The notes under the pieces were generated by a model. The model saw nothing but the letters and a program-made list of their open reading frames with translations, searched no databases and was not told where the DNA came from. Source: Hetaerina americana (Eukaryota > Arthropoda > Insecta > Odonata > Calopterygidae). Taken from it: DNA of 64,000 bases. A program made the translations under genes and the position numbers. The DNA lies in contig JAKTNV010000023.1 of assembly GCA_022747635.1 (NCBI GenBank), forward strand, positions 7,183,348 to 7,247,347, written 5' to 3'. Shown here piece by piece: positions 45,135-57,296 of this stretch. Position 1 is the first letter of the stretch; every line of letters starts with the position of its first letter.

Positions 45135-45910
45135 GTACAAGGTTTGCTCAAAAAAAGCTGAGACAGTTTGAATAAATACTTGATTTTATTAGTTACCCTT
45201 TAATCACGATGAAAAATATTATTACCCCCATTGTACTGCAGTAGTAGAAATCATTCCAGTCAAATTAGAGAGATTAAGTGTAGAACAGATAGATTTATGA
45301 AGCCATTTTTCCCACAACCGGCAAGGGGTCAGAATAACATTGTCCCACTGTGGTGGGGTAATATTTGGGTCTAAATTAGTCTGGTGTGTATTCACCCGCT
45401 GCCACACACCCTAGTGGTGGTATTCAGGATACTCAAGTATCAAATAAAGTATCAACTAATCATGCTTATTGCCTTAAAAATACAGCCCATAGCTGCAAAT
45501 ACAATGCTCCCAACATTTTTTTCTAGCTTTTAAATACCACTTGGAATGCTTCTTTCGTACAATTCTGTTGGATGCTTCTTCAATACAATTTTGTTGGATG
45601 TCTTCTTATCAAAGATGCGTTCTTTCAAGGTTTCAACTTATTAAATAGGAGAAAGTCTGCTGGGGCAAGATCCAGGGAGTAGGATGGCTGGGGATCACTA
45701 GTGAGTTGTTTTTGGCCAAAAATTCTGTACAATCAATGATGTATGCACCAATGCATTTTCATGATGAAAGTACCAAGACTTGTTTTTCCATATTTGGTCC
45801 CTTTTGCAACATAGTGTATCTTAACCTTCTCATTACCTCTCAACAGTACATCCACATCTGCACAATATCCCACAAGCCGCCTCAAGGGCATGTGGCAGGG
45901 GTGATAGGTC
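45135..45910 (-). pseudogene. mariner transposase remnant
   Basis: Minus strand near 45790-45640: SWYFHHENALVHTSLIVQNF (HDNAPxH context, with the second catalytic aspartate changed to glutamate), then a frame-damaged SPDLAP-ADFLLF block and LKERIFDKK. The N-terminal part is unreadable. The left edge, AAGGTTTGCTCAAAAAAAGC (45140), may be a terminal repeat. Confidence 0.55.
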
Positions 45911-46079
45911 ACCACCCGTGAACTAGAATATTACCACATGCAAAACCAAATCATGTTACCTCGCACAAATATTAGTTTGTCCATGCACTCGGCAAACCTT
46001 AAGCACTTGAAAGAAAGTACGTACATGCAACAATATATGATAACAGGATAAGTACATTCAAATGATGCTGTAAAACTAT

Positions 46080-46660
46080 TAAAATGATGGGTCTGTTAAA
46101 TAAAAAGAATAAAATGCTGGAAGATTCATGCAAGACATCGACAATTGTACACATTACCAGGGCCAGTCATCTCCTATGCAATTACTGTCATGTCTATTAT
46201 GATCTCTTATGTTTTGAGAGAAAAAATGACGTTCTAAATCTATCTGTTCTACAATAAATCTCCCTGATTTTACATTGGTGATTGATCTACCATAGTAAGT
46301 GGGGGCCTGTAATATGTCCTTAACATCCTCAGATAAGTAACCTGCCTCAAATTAATGCAGTAATTTTAACTTGTGTTTAAGCCTATGGTCTACTAGTTAC
46401 TCCAATCCTAAATCTTCCAATAGTGTCGCGACGCTGCTGCCTTGTTCACGACAAATTTTGACAACCATAGCTGCTCTACGTTGCACTCAGTCTAGTTCCA
46501 AAATTAAGCCCACCTCGTGAAGATCCCAAATACTTGCAGCATACTCAAGGTGGGGCCTAACTAGCATGAAATAACAAAGACCCTTGACCCTTTCATTACA
46601 ATTCCCATGCATTCTTTTTATGAATCCTAACTTTTTTAAATATTTTCTCCTTGTTACCTA
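46080..46660 (-). pseudogene. LINE ORF2 C-terminal fragment
   Basis: On the minus strand the stretch about 46580-46420 reads LVRPHLEYAASIWDLHEVGL, then VQRRAAMVVKICREQGS, the well-known LVRPxLEYAxxVWDP and VQRRAAR motifs found after the reverse transcriptase in jockey/CR1-type LINEs. The upstream catalytic part is missing, and the rest towards 46080 is the expected C-terminal and 3' region. Confidence 0.7.
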
Positions 46661-46849
46661 CAAAAATATATTGGAAAAATCCCTACCTAATTACATTATG
46701 AGTAGACTATGGCGTAAATGAAAAAGGATGCTCAATTGAATTTCTGGGCAAGAAATTTTATTCCAACTACTAGTTTAAAAAAGTAAAATATTAACTAGAT
46801 TTAAAGGGAAAGTCACTACTACTTTGAAAAATTGTTGAATAATTGACAA

Positions 46850-48125
46850 GATTTTCTCCACAGCCTGCTGATACTCCTTCCTTGTCCACCCAGTGAATGC
46901 TTCTACATTCTATTTCCTGGCCCGCCGCTCCTCCCTTATCTTTTATAGTCAGGCACTACACTTCATGAGTACTCAATTGCGATCAGAGTCTGCATCTGGC
47001 CCCAGGAAACTGTGATTAAATTATGCAGTTCATAAATCTGTGCCTAAACATAATACTACAATCTAACTGATGCCTCTCTGAGTCATCTGGAATTTTTCAT
47101 GTATTCTTACACCTTAAGTGGTGTCCAAACCAAGTGTTGATGACTAACCCTGGTCTTCTGCAGAACTCGACTGCATTTACCTCACCTTCATTCCTGATAC
47201 CTAAACTGTAATTCCTCCTCATCACCATCTCTTCTCTTACCTACCATTGCATTCCAATCCCTATCAAATATTTCCCTGCCCAAACACAAGCAATTATGTC
47301 CTCTAACTGATTGTGTACCCTATCGATTTCTTCGTCCTTATGATTGCTTGGGGGCATGTATACCTGAGCAATAACCAAGTTCGTTGGTTCACCTTTTACC
47401 TGTACTAGCACTGTTATATCTGTTGCTTGCTCTATGTTGAATATGCTTTTTTCTACCTTTTAATTCAATATAATGGCAACCTTTTGCTGGCTCTCGTACC
47501 CTCCGCTGTATATTACTCTCTAACCATCCTTCTGAAAATCCCTGCTATCCTTCCATCTAACCTTGTATAGTCCTAAAATATTTTTAGTCTCTTTCCTTCT
47601 CATGCTTTATATTCTGTAATTTTCCTGTCCTCAACATTGTCCAAACATTCCGAGTTCCTGTTCTAACTAACTTGGTCTTCCGCTATTGGTTTTGCTTAGC
47701 ATGGCTTTCGTGAGAAGACGACTGGGAAAGCCTTGCCCCTCTTGCTGCCTGGAGCAACACTAAGCCAATTAGGCCGAGTCCCGTAGTTGCCAGGACTCAT
47801 TTTCTCTATACTGTCCATCATACTTGGGAATAATAATTGAGGTGGTTTCCGATTGCCTTCCTCAATAGTGTTTTTAACACGAATCCATCAATCAATGGCC
47901 ACCCCACTGGGGTCGGATGCCTTTTGCAGCCGCCGCACTGAGGAACAGACTCTGTGTGGATGACCTCTCGTCTGGCTCCTAACTTTTCACCTATCCGGCA
48001 TGGGTGACTCTACCAGGAGCAATTATCATAGCTCTTGCAGCACAGCTCTAGGGGTCATCAGAATGCAGAAGCCCTTCCACCACGTCAAGGTTGTAGTCCT
48101 TGGGAGAGTCCTACAAAGTAGTAAA
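46850..48125 (-). pseudogene. LINE 5' part, UTR to endonuclease (minus)
   Basis: Starts near 48125 with the 5' region shared with 44290-44470 and 27905-28415. From about 47460 the minus strand encodes an endonuclease: KSIFNIEQATDITVLVQVKG, then NLVIAQVYMPPSNHKDEEID, and near 47180-47100 GEVNAVEFCRRPGLVINTWF. APE-type LINE endonucleases have QVYMPxxxHxDEE and a later LVIxNTxF. The element stops before any reverse transcriptase. It is the same family as, and in opposite orientation to, 44215-45130. Confidence 0.7.
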
Positions 48126-48524
48126 AAAAATTGAAGTTGAGACTAAAGTTTTGCAAAAATAATAGGATTCCTCTCCCTCTTTTCCACGTATGGTCAACCA
48201 AAATTCCTCCTGTAAATTATCTAGCCTGGATCCCTAGGGTTGCATTTGTAAAACCTTGATCTTCCCCGTGCTGCAATGTAGAAATCTTGGAACAATATTT
48301 CTCAAGAAATGAGTTTTGAAAATTGTATTTTTGCAGTAATACAAATAAGCTACATAAATATAGAAATCCATAGAAATCCAATCCAAATAAGCTTTCAGAT
48401 GTTCAACATTGGGTTACCGATCAAACCAAAGCTATTTTGATTGGGTGAGCCACCTGAGGAGGGAGAGATAAATGCAGGCAGGTGGAGGCTGTCATTGGTG
48501 CCATGCAGACTGATTGTTATTGTA

Positions 48525-50021
48525 GTGTATGCCATATTTCCAGCTTACAGGAGCACTGTATTCCCTACAAAATACTGCTAAAATATGGGGTGCATGTTAT
48601 ACACTATTAATCAAAATAATGAGCTAAAATTTGTTTGAAAAACTTAATGTTTATGCCAATATACATATTAAATGTTCTATTACATAGCTTTTTGGGAAAG
48701 AATTCTATTGAACAAATATTTCCATATTTTTTCTGTTCTTAAAAAATTAAAAGTTAAGTGACTTTATATTGCATTACATTTTTTGCTCCATTGGGAAAGT
48801 TGAAGCATTCAAGTAAATTAAGTTTGAATCCACTGACATCTAAAGTTATGATTTTTCCAATGTATGCACATGTTATTCCATTAGGTGAAAGCTGATTAAA
48901 TCATATATTCCACTATGATGTGGGTAGTGCCACTCCAAACTTTCAGCTAAGCTCCATTGGGGTGTTTGCTAGGGGTAAATCTACATTCTTCATTACTGTA
49001 TGAGTTTTAGTAAGGAACTAGTAGCCAACTGACTCTCGTAGATTAGTCTCATCATTCGAAGAGTTGGGGGCAAAGAGATTTCCAGAATGGCCTATGGCAG
49101 ATGGCATTGAACCTATTGTACATGCACAATGTTGGCTAATCATAATAATTGAATTTTTGCTTTGATGAAAACATGGAAACAGCTGGGTGTTACTTTGCTT
49201 TCAAATATTGGAACATTTTTGAAAGGAACAATTTTTTTTTAAACCATCAAAGTTATTTTTATGTTCAGAATTTTCAGCAGAGCATGGCTAAAAATTATTG
49301 TAGTTTTCTGCTTTTATATTGCATTCAAGGGATATAGTGATTACATATGCCAAAAAATATGGAAATGGCAGCAGAGAGGAATTTTATATCCCTACCAACT
49401 GGAAAGATGAGACCTTGGGAAAATGGGAAGAGGAACTACGAAGAGCTATGTATAGTGAATGCAAGCTATGTCATTGGTTACAAAATGGCTGAAACTATTA
49501 GGAGAATCACAAACTTGGATATGAGACCACAGGAAATTGGGATTTTCAGTTTCCACAAAAATAACTTGATGACAAGCAAGAGAGACTGCCACTGGCAGAG
49601 ACATTGCTGATTTTACAGAATCAACTTCATGGTGTTCCAGATTTATGAAGGGAAATGACCTACATATGAGGACTACAAGTAAAATATCATAAAAGATGTT
49701 AACGTAATATGAAGAGAGCGCAATTGAGTTGCATTAATTTTTCATTAATGCAAGAAAAAGAGAAAACTTTTGAAATTTCACTCGGAAATATGGATGATGC
49801 ATAGCTGAAAATCTGGGTTTTGAAATGTGCAATGAGAAGGCACCCAGCTAAAATGTTCTCTAGTTACATTTTTGTGGGCAGAAATAGCTTTAGAATTAGT
49901 ACAATAAATCATTTTGGAAATTCATGAAAAATTTAATATTTTTTTCTTACAAATGAGCATGAAAAAATAGAGTTTTTATGTATATATTATGCCAGTGCAT
50001 CATATATGCTGGCAAATGCAG
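48525..50021 (+). mobile_element. pogo-type element remnant
   Basis: The right end, read inward, is CTGCATTTGCCAGCATATAT then GATGCACTGG, with TA outside (50022-50023). The left end has a matching, more decayed version (ATATTTCCAGCTTACAGG then AGCACTG, about 48533-48557). An internal frame at 49347-49460 reads NMEMAAERNFISLPTGKMRP then WENGKRNYEEL, close to the AAERHF-PTEKMxREWRKQxEEL DNA-binding block of pogo/CENP-B-like transposases. No catalytic domain was found. Confidence 0.55.
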
Positions 50022-50023
50022 TA

Positions 50024-51293
50024 CATATTGTAATTCCTACACATTTGTTTTGATGAAAATTCGGATGCGGAGTGCCTGGTCTTCATGAATGCTAGCCTTG
50101 CTGTAGGTGTATCTGTTGGTGTAGGCTTTGTTGTCATGAGGTGGTTTTGTCGAACACTAAATTCCCCTCCTCAATTGTGTGGCCAGGGTGGACCAAAACA
50201 TGGGCCTGGATGTCTTTTATCTTCCTTGTAAGTGACATAGGGATTGAAAATCGCATCAACTCTGCTATTGTCCATATTTAATTCAGACCTCAGACCATGA
50301 AAATTAAAGGTCAAATGGGTGACATCTTAGAAAAATAATATTCTTTAGTGAATTTGAAACCAATTCATTTCTCTTCTTCTTTTTGGCAGGAGAATTATGA
50401 TTTTCATTGGGTATAATGGGAGGTCAGCATCTTGAGGAATGGTATATCATTGAGGGGTTTGATTAGTTGAATATCAAGAGAAGTCACTTGGGATTTTTTT
50501 AACAAGACATATAAAGAATTTCTGTGAAATGGTGCCAGGCAATTTCAAATGTACGCTGCTATCTAGGTGAATCATTTTGAGCTCTTCAAAAAGCCATATA
50601 GTTAGGCTTGCGGCTTGGCTCTACTTATTGATGGTTTTCCTTTGGCACTCCCACTTGTTTTACAAGCTTTAGTTTTGCATATAATTGTGCCTTTGCTAAG
50701 CATAAATGGCCACTTGCTATCCAGTTGGTAGTTTGTGGACTTACAATTCTAACATTTCAAATTAGGTTAATAAAATTGAAGGTGCTGTGATCTACTTCTC
50801 ATTTAGGAGAGAACTTCTGTTATTCTAGTGGTATTTAGGAACACAGCAATTGAGCTTGTGGTAATATTAGAGGCATAAATCCTAGTATTTGATTAGGTTG
50901 GGGGATCAAGAACCTTCAAACTTGAGTGAACTTGTCATTAGCCTGAGATTACTCTATCTTTTTTACTTTGAATGGCAGTAGGTCATTCCCATGAATGTCA
51001 TTTTTCCTCCAAAAACATGTCAAGTTTTTATGGAGAAAATGTTCATTTTGACTGAATTTTATTTTGTTTGCTTTTTTTCCTTTCATTTATTTACCCCTAT
51101 TAAAAAATGTGGTCTCCACGGTTCATGCTTTAAATAGTTTCCAAAAATACGATGGCACAATGAAGGTGTAAATGAATATCCTTGTAAAGTAACGTATGAT
51201 GGCATACAATGTCTGCCAAATTTTTGCCCCATAATGTGTCTTTTGTGTATTTCTGTGAAACTTGGCTTGATAGTTTCCCTGATGTAATTACAG
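50024..51293. other. intron sequence, nothing recognised
   Basis: AT-rich. It contains one half of a short repeat pair (50612-50650 with 52087-52124) and ends with the acceptor GTAATTACAG at 51284-51293. Confidence 0.4.
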
Positions 51294-51478
51294 GTGACTT
51301 TGCAGTTCTGCTTAATGCAGGCATGTCTTTGAAGCAAGCATTACTGTACAATTTTTTATCTGCCTGCACTTGCTACCTGGGCTTGATACTTGGTATCCTG
51401 TTGGGTGAAATAGAAGCCAGCACATATATATTTGGTTTTGCTGCTGGAATGTTTTTGTACATTTCATTGGTGGATATG
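51294..51478 (+). CDS. ZIP transporter, exon with helices 6-7
   Basis: A 185-bp exon between TAATTACAG and GTAAGC, completing the split glycine codon of EEFPHELG (phase 1) and ending in phase 0. It encodes [20 protein letters not shown], running into helix 6 ([17 protein letters not shown]), a short loop with EIEAST, and helix 7 ([18 protein letters not shown]). The LGDFxxLLxAGMSxxQAL block directly after the helix-5 motif is among the most conserved parts of LIV-1 ZIPs, confirming that the 13.6-kb intron between this exon and 37443-37650 is spliced out in one gene. Confidence 0.95.
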
Positions 51479-54400
51479 GTAAGCTTTATTTACTTTCCAC
51501 AGCAACATTATAGATGAGTGGAACAGATGTATTTTATTTAATTTTTGTTGGTACGCTGTTGAATTTTTGAAAAATGGAATTAAAATGGTTCTGTTTTTTC
51601 TGCCTTGCATATTATCTTCAGTATGGCAAATAAAATAACCTAAGTAGGTATAAATGAGAAGTCTATATGGGAGTATGTTTTGATGATTGGATGATAAGTA
51701 GCCTTAATCGTTACTGAAATGATTAATTATGATAGTCAACCCATGCAGGTAAAGAATTAAAGGTTAAAGTAGGGGGAATATAGTGGGGAATGCTGCAACA
51801 GTTACTTTAATAGAGTCATCCACCAATATGCACCAAATTGCGAGGATTACTAAGTGTAAAAATTATTTTCCATGGCTGGAATCCTAGTCAAGTCACTTTT
51901 TCTCTGTGAGATCTTGCACTTGGAAAGGAATAGACTGTTGATGGTGGAGACTTTTCAAAATATTTGTTAGAAAAAATGGCTTAATAGAGGAAACAAGTAT
52001 TAGAATAATGGCAGTGTGTTGTCGTGCCTGCATCTCTCTGTCGCTAATTGTGAACGTAATCATAGCATGGCAAGCTAAAGGCCTTTGGCTTGGCTATATG
52101 TTTTGATGTTTTTCCTTTGGCACTGCGTCTTTTTACAATGATTTTTGAATGGTGAAGCAGTATTTCATCTACCCTTGGGATATTCCACAAAAAGAGGAAA
52201 AGAAGATCAAATTCAAAAAGAATTTGTAACTAATTGAAAACCTTATAAAATGTAACATACAACTCTGTTTCATGCATACTAATATTTTAGTGATTTATAT
52301 TTGTGGATTGGTTCCATTGTATTGAATGTAACCACCATTATCCAAATTCAAAATGACTGAAATTGCATAGATGTAGAATAATTAAGAAACATTATGCTAT
52401 AGTGAGTGACCTACTAGTATCTTACAAAAAGATTGTTCCAAATAATATGTATTAGTAATATGATATGATTATTTAATGGGCCAATTGAAGATTGATTTTG
52501 ATGATTCATTTAATGCAATTCTGGTTTTGCTAAAAAAGAAATTCAAAAAATTTTTGAAGGAATATTTTCTTGTTATTGATAATTATTACGTATGCCTTAA
52601 GAACTGATAGTGTTTTGCCAGGTCTCTGTATAAATTCAAAAGAGGTATTGGCAAATAAGACTAAATGTAAATGATCCTTCCTTTTCTGGGTTACGCGGGA
52701 AAATTTTTGTGTTCTTAGTGATTACACACTATATAAAACCTATATAATTACCATAAATGTGATAATTGAGGTCCCAGGGAAAGGAAATCACCAATAATTC
52801 CCTAGTGTTTCAAAGCTATTTTAGGTTTTGCAAATGTCTACAAAACTGCAAACTATCTACTCTTCGTGCAAACTATGTATGCAAGAATAATAATTGGGAG
52901 TTTTTTTGTGTGATGACAACCTTATCTATTGCCGGAAGACATTTGTGTTTACTGCAAAATTGGACATAATTTCCTACCCCAAATCAACCCAGAAAGTAAA
53001 GTATAAGGGAAAGTACTGGACAAGAACTGTAATTGGAGACTCCTATTAAAGAAACATTTTTGGGTGAACTATTTGAACCGGCAATGGTTAACCTGCCAGC
53101 AATTCAATACTAAAAGAATGAAATAAGAGTAGTTCGAAAGAGATAAACATGTGGAGAGGGGCATGTGTCTACATAACATTTCTATACAGCTGTAAGTTGG
53201 CTTTTCAGTGTCACATAGCTGAGAGTATGAAAATGACATCAAGGCTGCCCTTTAGCCACATGTAAGTGCCTTTCTTATTTAAGCTGTTTTTAACCAGAAA
53301 ATATAAAGCCTACCTAATTTTGCTGTCTGACTGAAAAATGTACCAACCTGTATCTGTGCTATCCCTGTCATGAACTTTATCGGTTAGGTGGCACTAGGCC
53401 AAAAATTGAGGCCATGCGTTTGGTAAGGTGTCATCAGAATTAAAAAATGTGTACATGGTGAAAATGTAATGGACACTTTCCCAGAAAGACTCGACTTACC
53501 CAAATATTTGCCTCTTCTCATGGTAAAGGGATGATGAATGTGATTGGAAGCAATAGTAAATGTGATTGTCCATACAAAAAGTCATATCCCAAGGATAAGA
53601 GTGCAAGGTTCAGTCTGCTGCTAAAATCTTAGTTTTACTTGCCTGTCAGGTTTCATGCTTATAGATTTGGGGATTGAAAAATGTCAGAAAAACAGATAAT
53701 GTCTGCAATTATTTCATCCAAGTTCATGGAATATATGGCTACAACCCGGTGTCCAAAGTTTTCATGCCATCTTTTGTGAAAGTAATGCTTTCAAGAAGGG
53801 AAATGGCAAGAAAAATGTCCTCGCAAGTGATGATGCTAATCCATTTAGTATTGGGGAATGTTAGAGTGTTACCCCTGGACAATTTTGTTCTATTATGAGT
53901 GCTTTATTCAGGGCTTATACCTTGTGATTGTTTTCAATCCTAAACTTTAGTTACCCATTCAGATATGTTGGCTTCATTTTGTTTTTTATACAATTAGTTA
54001 TTTTTATATATATTGTGAGTATATTTAAGGATCACTAGAAATTTACCTTGCCAGGAGTTTTTATTTTGATATCATTCTCTTATTTATACCAAATATACTT
54101 ATTTATTATTTATGCCTAAAATCCCAGATGTGACGGTTGAAAAATAAAATCCTTCATGGCAAACTTCTAGTGTTTTTTGAGTTCCTTCAAGCCAAATCAT
54201 GGAATTAACTTGATGGATACCTAGAAAAATCATTGACTGTTTCTAGCTTCAGCAGTTCAGCTGCATTTCTCAACCAAACACGATGAAATGTACCTCTGCT
54301 GAAAAAATCAGCAATAGTTAGTGCACTTTATTAACTTATATTAACTTAACAAATATTGAAATAAAAAGAGGTTTTTCTTTCTATGTGATGAAATTTCACC

Positions 54401-54681
54401 CAAAACATAGTACATAGTTCCTGTTTCCAATGGTGAAATGACCTACTTGAAGCAGGGAAAGATTTTGATACTCCCTCCAGCAAAGCATTCCAGAATGTGA
54501 TGATTTCAGTGAAGATATAGGTGTTGTTTTGCTTAGGCCCCTAAGGCCTAAGCAAAAATAATACATTATTAATGAAGGTCAATTATGTTATATAAGTATG
54601 ATATGGTAGTCCATTATTAGTCATATAAATTTAGAATAGTCCATCTAAAGCATGAACTCTTTTTTTTGGTCTATTTATCAG
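51479..54681. other. last intron, mostly featureless
   Basis: AT-rich intron. It holds the second half of a short repeat pair (52087-52124) and a perfect 13-bp hairpin at 54527-54557. No transposase or LINE motifs were recognised. Confidence 0.4.
54527..54557. repeat. perfect hairpin in the last intron
   Basis: Arms TTTTGCTTAGGCC (54527-54539) and GGCCTAAGCAAAA (54545-54557) are exact reverse complements around a 5-base loop (CCTAA). It lies 125 bp upstream of the terminal ZIP exon. Confidence 0.9.
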
Positions 54682-54834
54682 GTTCCTGAGATGAACGAAG
54701 TGGCTGAAGAAGCAAGTAAGATAAGCGTGAAGAAGGCGTTCCATATACTTTTTCTTCAGAATTTAGGCATGGCAATTGGTGTTACAACTCTTTATGTTCT
54801 GGCCCTGTACCAGGATAGCATAAACTTCACTTAG
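54682..54834 (+). CDS. ZIP transporter, terminal exon with helix 8 and stop
   Basis: Acceptor TATTTATCAG, then VPEMNEVAEEASKISVKKAF, helix 8 (HILFLQNLGMAIGVTTLYVLALY) and the tail QDSINFT followed by TAG. The previous exon's SLVDM joins to VPEMNE, the usual xxDMxPEM segment before helix 8. The QNLG in helix 8 is also a family hallmark. The protein ends within a few residues of the membrane, as ZIPs usually do. Confidence 0.95.
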   Translation, partial: VPEMNEVAEEASKISVKKAFHILFLQNLGMAIGVTTLYVLALYQDSINFT

Positions 54835-55045
54835 TGCATTTTTTCCTAAACAAACTGAATCTCATTGCATGGCCATGGACACCTTCATTACATCTCGTAT
54901 AAAGCCACAGTTTCAAGTGAGTTTTAAATGTTGAAAGTTAGATAAAATATATGAACTATTTTTTTTATTGAGATGTTTTACTCGGGAGATAAAGGTGTAA
55001 CAAAGAGGTATTTCTGTACTAATAAAGAATATTTCTCTATACGGA
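54835..55045 (+). terminator. 3' UTR and polyadenylation signal of the ZIP gene
   Basis: A short 3' UTR with an AATAAA hexamer at 55021-55026, about 190 bp after the stop codon and followed by TTTCTC and TTTTTTCTTG tracts that fit a downstream element. The true cleavage site is not visible from sequence alone. Confidence 0.6.
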
Positions 55046-55424
55046 GAATTAGATTGTATTATTTTTTCTTGCAGAGTATTATAAATCATTTACTTCTCAG
55101 GAATTGTTTATTGGCTTTGTATTGACCAAGTCTGGGTGGTTATAAACAGAAAGCTGGGAAAGTCACCCTTCTTGAAATTTCCATGCACTCTAATCAACTC
55201 TTGTGAATTTTAGAAATTTTTCTGATTTTCAATGACAAAATGGATTTTGCATACCAGTGTTTACTGATTCAAGACCTTAATTCAACTAGGAATAGTGACT
55301 GAAATTGACTTTTTGCAAATTTCCTTTTACATATGTTGGACCTGCATTGTACATTGCATTTTTGTCTGTTGAGTTGCAATACTAAAATGCTGAAACTATC
55401 ATGCTAAACCTATCTTTCTTCATC

Positions 55425-57116
55425 CTGCAGATGACAGAAATTGACAGTATAATTAAAAAAATACCAGAAGCACTGGGCTGGATACGATGATATACCATGC
55501 TCTACTAAAAGGCATTGATAATTCTTCAATTATCCATGTTATTACTCAAATATTCAATGGATATCTATCTTCAGGCACCTTCCCAAATAGATTAAATTAG
55601 CTAAGTATTCCCAGTATTCAAATGAGGTGACCCACAAAACATGAATAATTATAGACATTTCCATTCTACCTGTAACAAGTAAGGTATAATAGATTTTTAT
55701 ACTTCTTAAGTAAACTCATTATTCTCCTTAATTCTCAATTGGGCTCCATGAAAAATAAATCAACTGAAACTGCTACATATAAATTTATTTATGATATCCT
55801 ACTTAAACTTGACCAAAGGAATAATGTAATTGGTGTTTTCTATGACTTTAAAAAGACTATTGAATCAGTTGATCAGCAATCACTGTGATAGCCAACCAAT
55901 GGATTGATCATTTCTGACTGGAATGTCACAAACCGTCAAATTACACTCAGCTGAATCGAAATCATTTGCTATTTCTTATCCCTTGATGATTGAGAGAGGT
56001 ATCCCTCAAATATCTATCCTGGGTCCCCCACCTTTCCTTCTATGCATAAACAACCTCCCAAATTGTTTTATTAATGGGTCATTGTATATCTATGCGGACA
56101 ATACAACTCCCCTAACCTCCTCCAAGAACCTAAATCATGCAGTAGTTCAGAGTAACATTGACTGAATAAATAAATGGTGTGAAGACGATTTGGTAATCAT
56201 GTACAATGAGAAAACTACATTTATCCATTTTCAACCCCATCAAATAAAATTATAGCCTCCCCACTGTTGAGGATTAATGGGTTCTCTCTTTGGTGTTCTA
56301 CTGCGAAAAAATTCTTAGGGATACATATCTATGGGAGAGTTGTATCCCATAAAACTCATGTTGATAAAATAAACTCTAAAGCTTCTGTAGGTTGTAACCT
56401 CCTGACGAAAATTGTGACCCTGGTTGAGGATCGTATGGCTCTTTTAGTTTATCATACATTCATTCATAGTTGACTGAAATCTGGAATTGCCATGTGAGGG
56501 CTTTCATATCACTCCATGCACCTCTTCAGACTGCAAAAATGGGCAGTGATAATCCTAGGTAAGGTTCCAAGGGCACGTAGTGGTAGATCTCGCATTAAAA
56601 AAATTAAAATTTCACCTATTCCATGTATTTATATTTTCCATGCTGTTATTATTGTACAGAAAAACAAACCCATGTTCAATTTAATGACCAATGCTGATGT
56701 ATATAGGTACAACATAAGGGGGTGTAAAGACTTGAGGAAAACTACTCATACCTCTGCTATGTATGCTAAGGATCCCTTTTATGCTGGTGTCAAATTCCTG
56801 AAAGCATTACTCAGAAAATGAAGGGAAATGGAAAATTTGCTGTCAATTAAATCCACACTTCAACAGTTCCTATACGAACATCAATTCTATACTGTGGATG
56901 GATTCCTGTCTCTCTCTGTTGAGGAATAATTTTATTCTCGTGTATGCTGTTACTTCTCCTGTTTACTATTTTCCTTTTTATTTGTGACTATCATTTGTGT
57001 TCAAACTCCAGTTGCATTTATATTTGTGTCTCTCTGGAATATTTGTAAGCAATATGACGTGTTCCATAAATGTCTCAAACATGTCTTTTAGGAACCAATA
57101 AACATCAATCAATCAT
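55425..57116 (+). pseudogene. jockey/CR1-like LINE remnant
   Basis: Starts about 380 bp after the ZIP polyadenylation signal. Frames give SSIIHVITQIFNGYLSSGTF and P (about 55530), IGVFYDFKKTIESVDQ (first RT aspartate block, about 55830), RGIPQISILGPPPFLLCINN (RGVPQGSILGPxLFLxYIND) and IYADNTT (56088-56102, catalytic YADD changed to YADN). The C-terminal part near 56520 (RLQKWAVIILGKVPRA) matches the LQKRAIRxI block. It ends near 57097-57116 in an AATAAACATCAATCAATCA tail. Many stops and frameshifts are present. Confidence 0.8.
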
Positions 57117-57296
57117 ACTGCTGTAGGCATTCCTCCTTATAAACCCCGAGTGTCCACATGTGATTCTGACTCACAGGGGTATGTGCTACGTAAACCCAAG
57201 GGGGTAAGTTTGTGCAATTTTTGCCTATTATTGTGTTTCACCAATTCTAAATTCACATTCATGCAACTGCCACCCCTCCCAAAAATTTGTCTTAGG

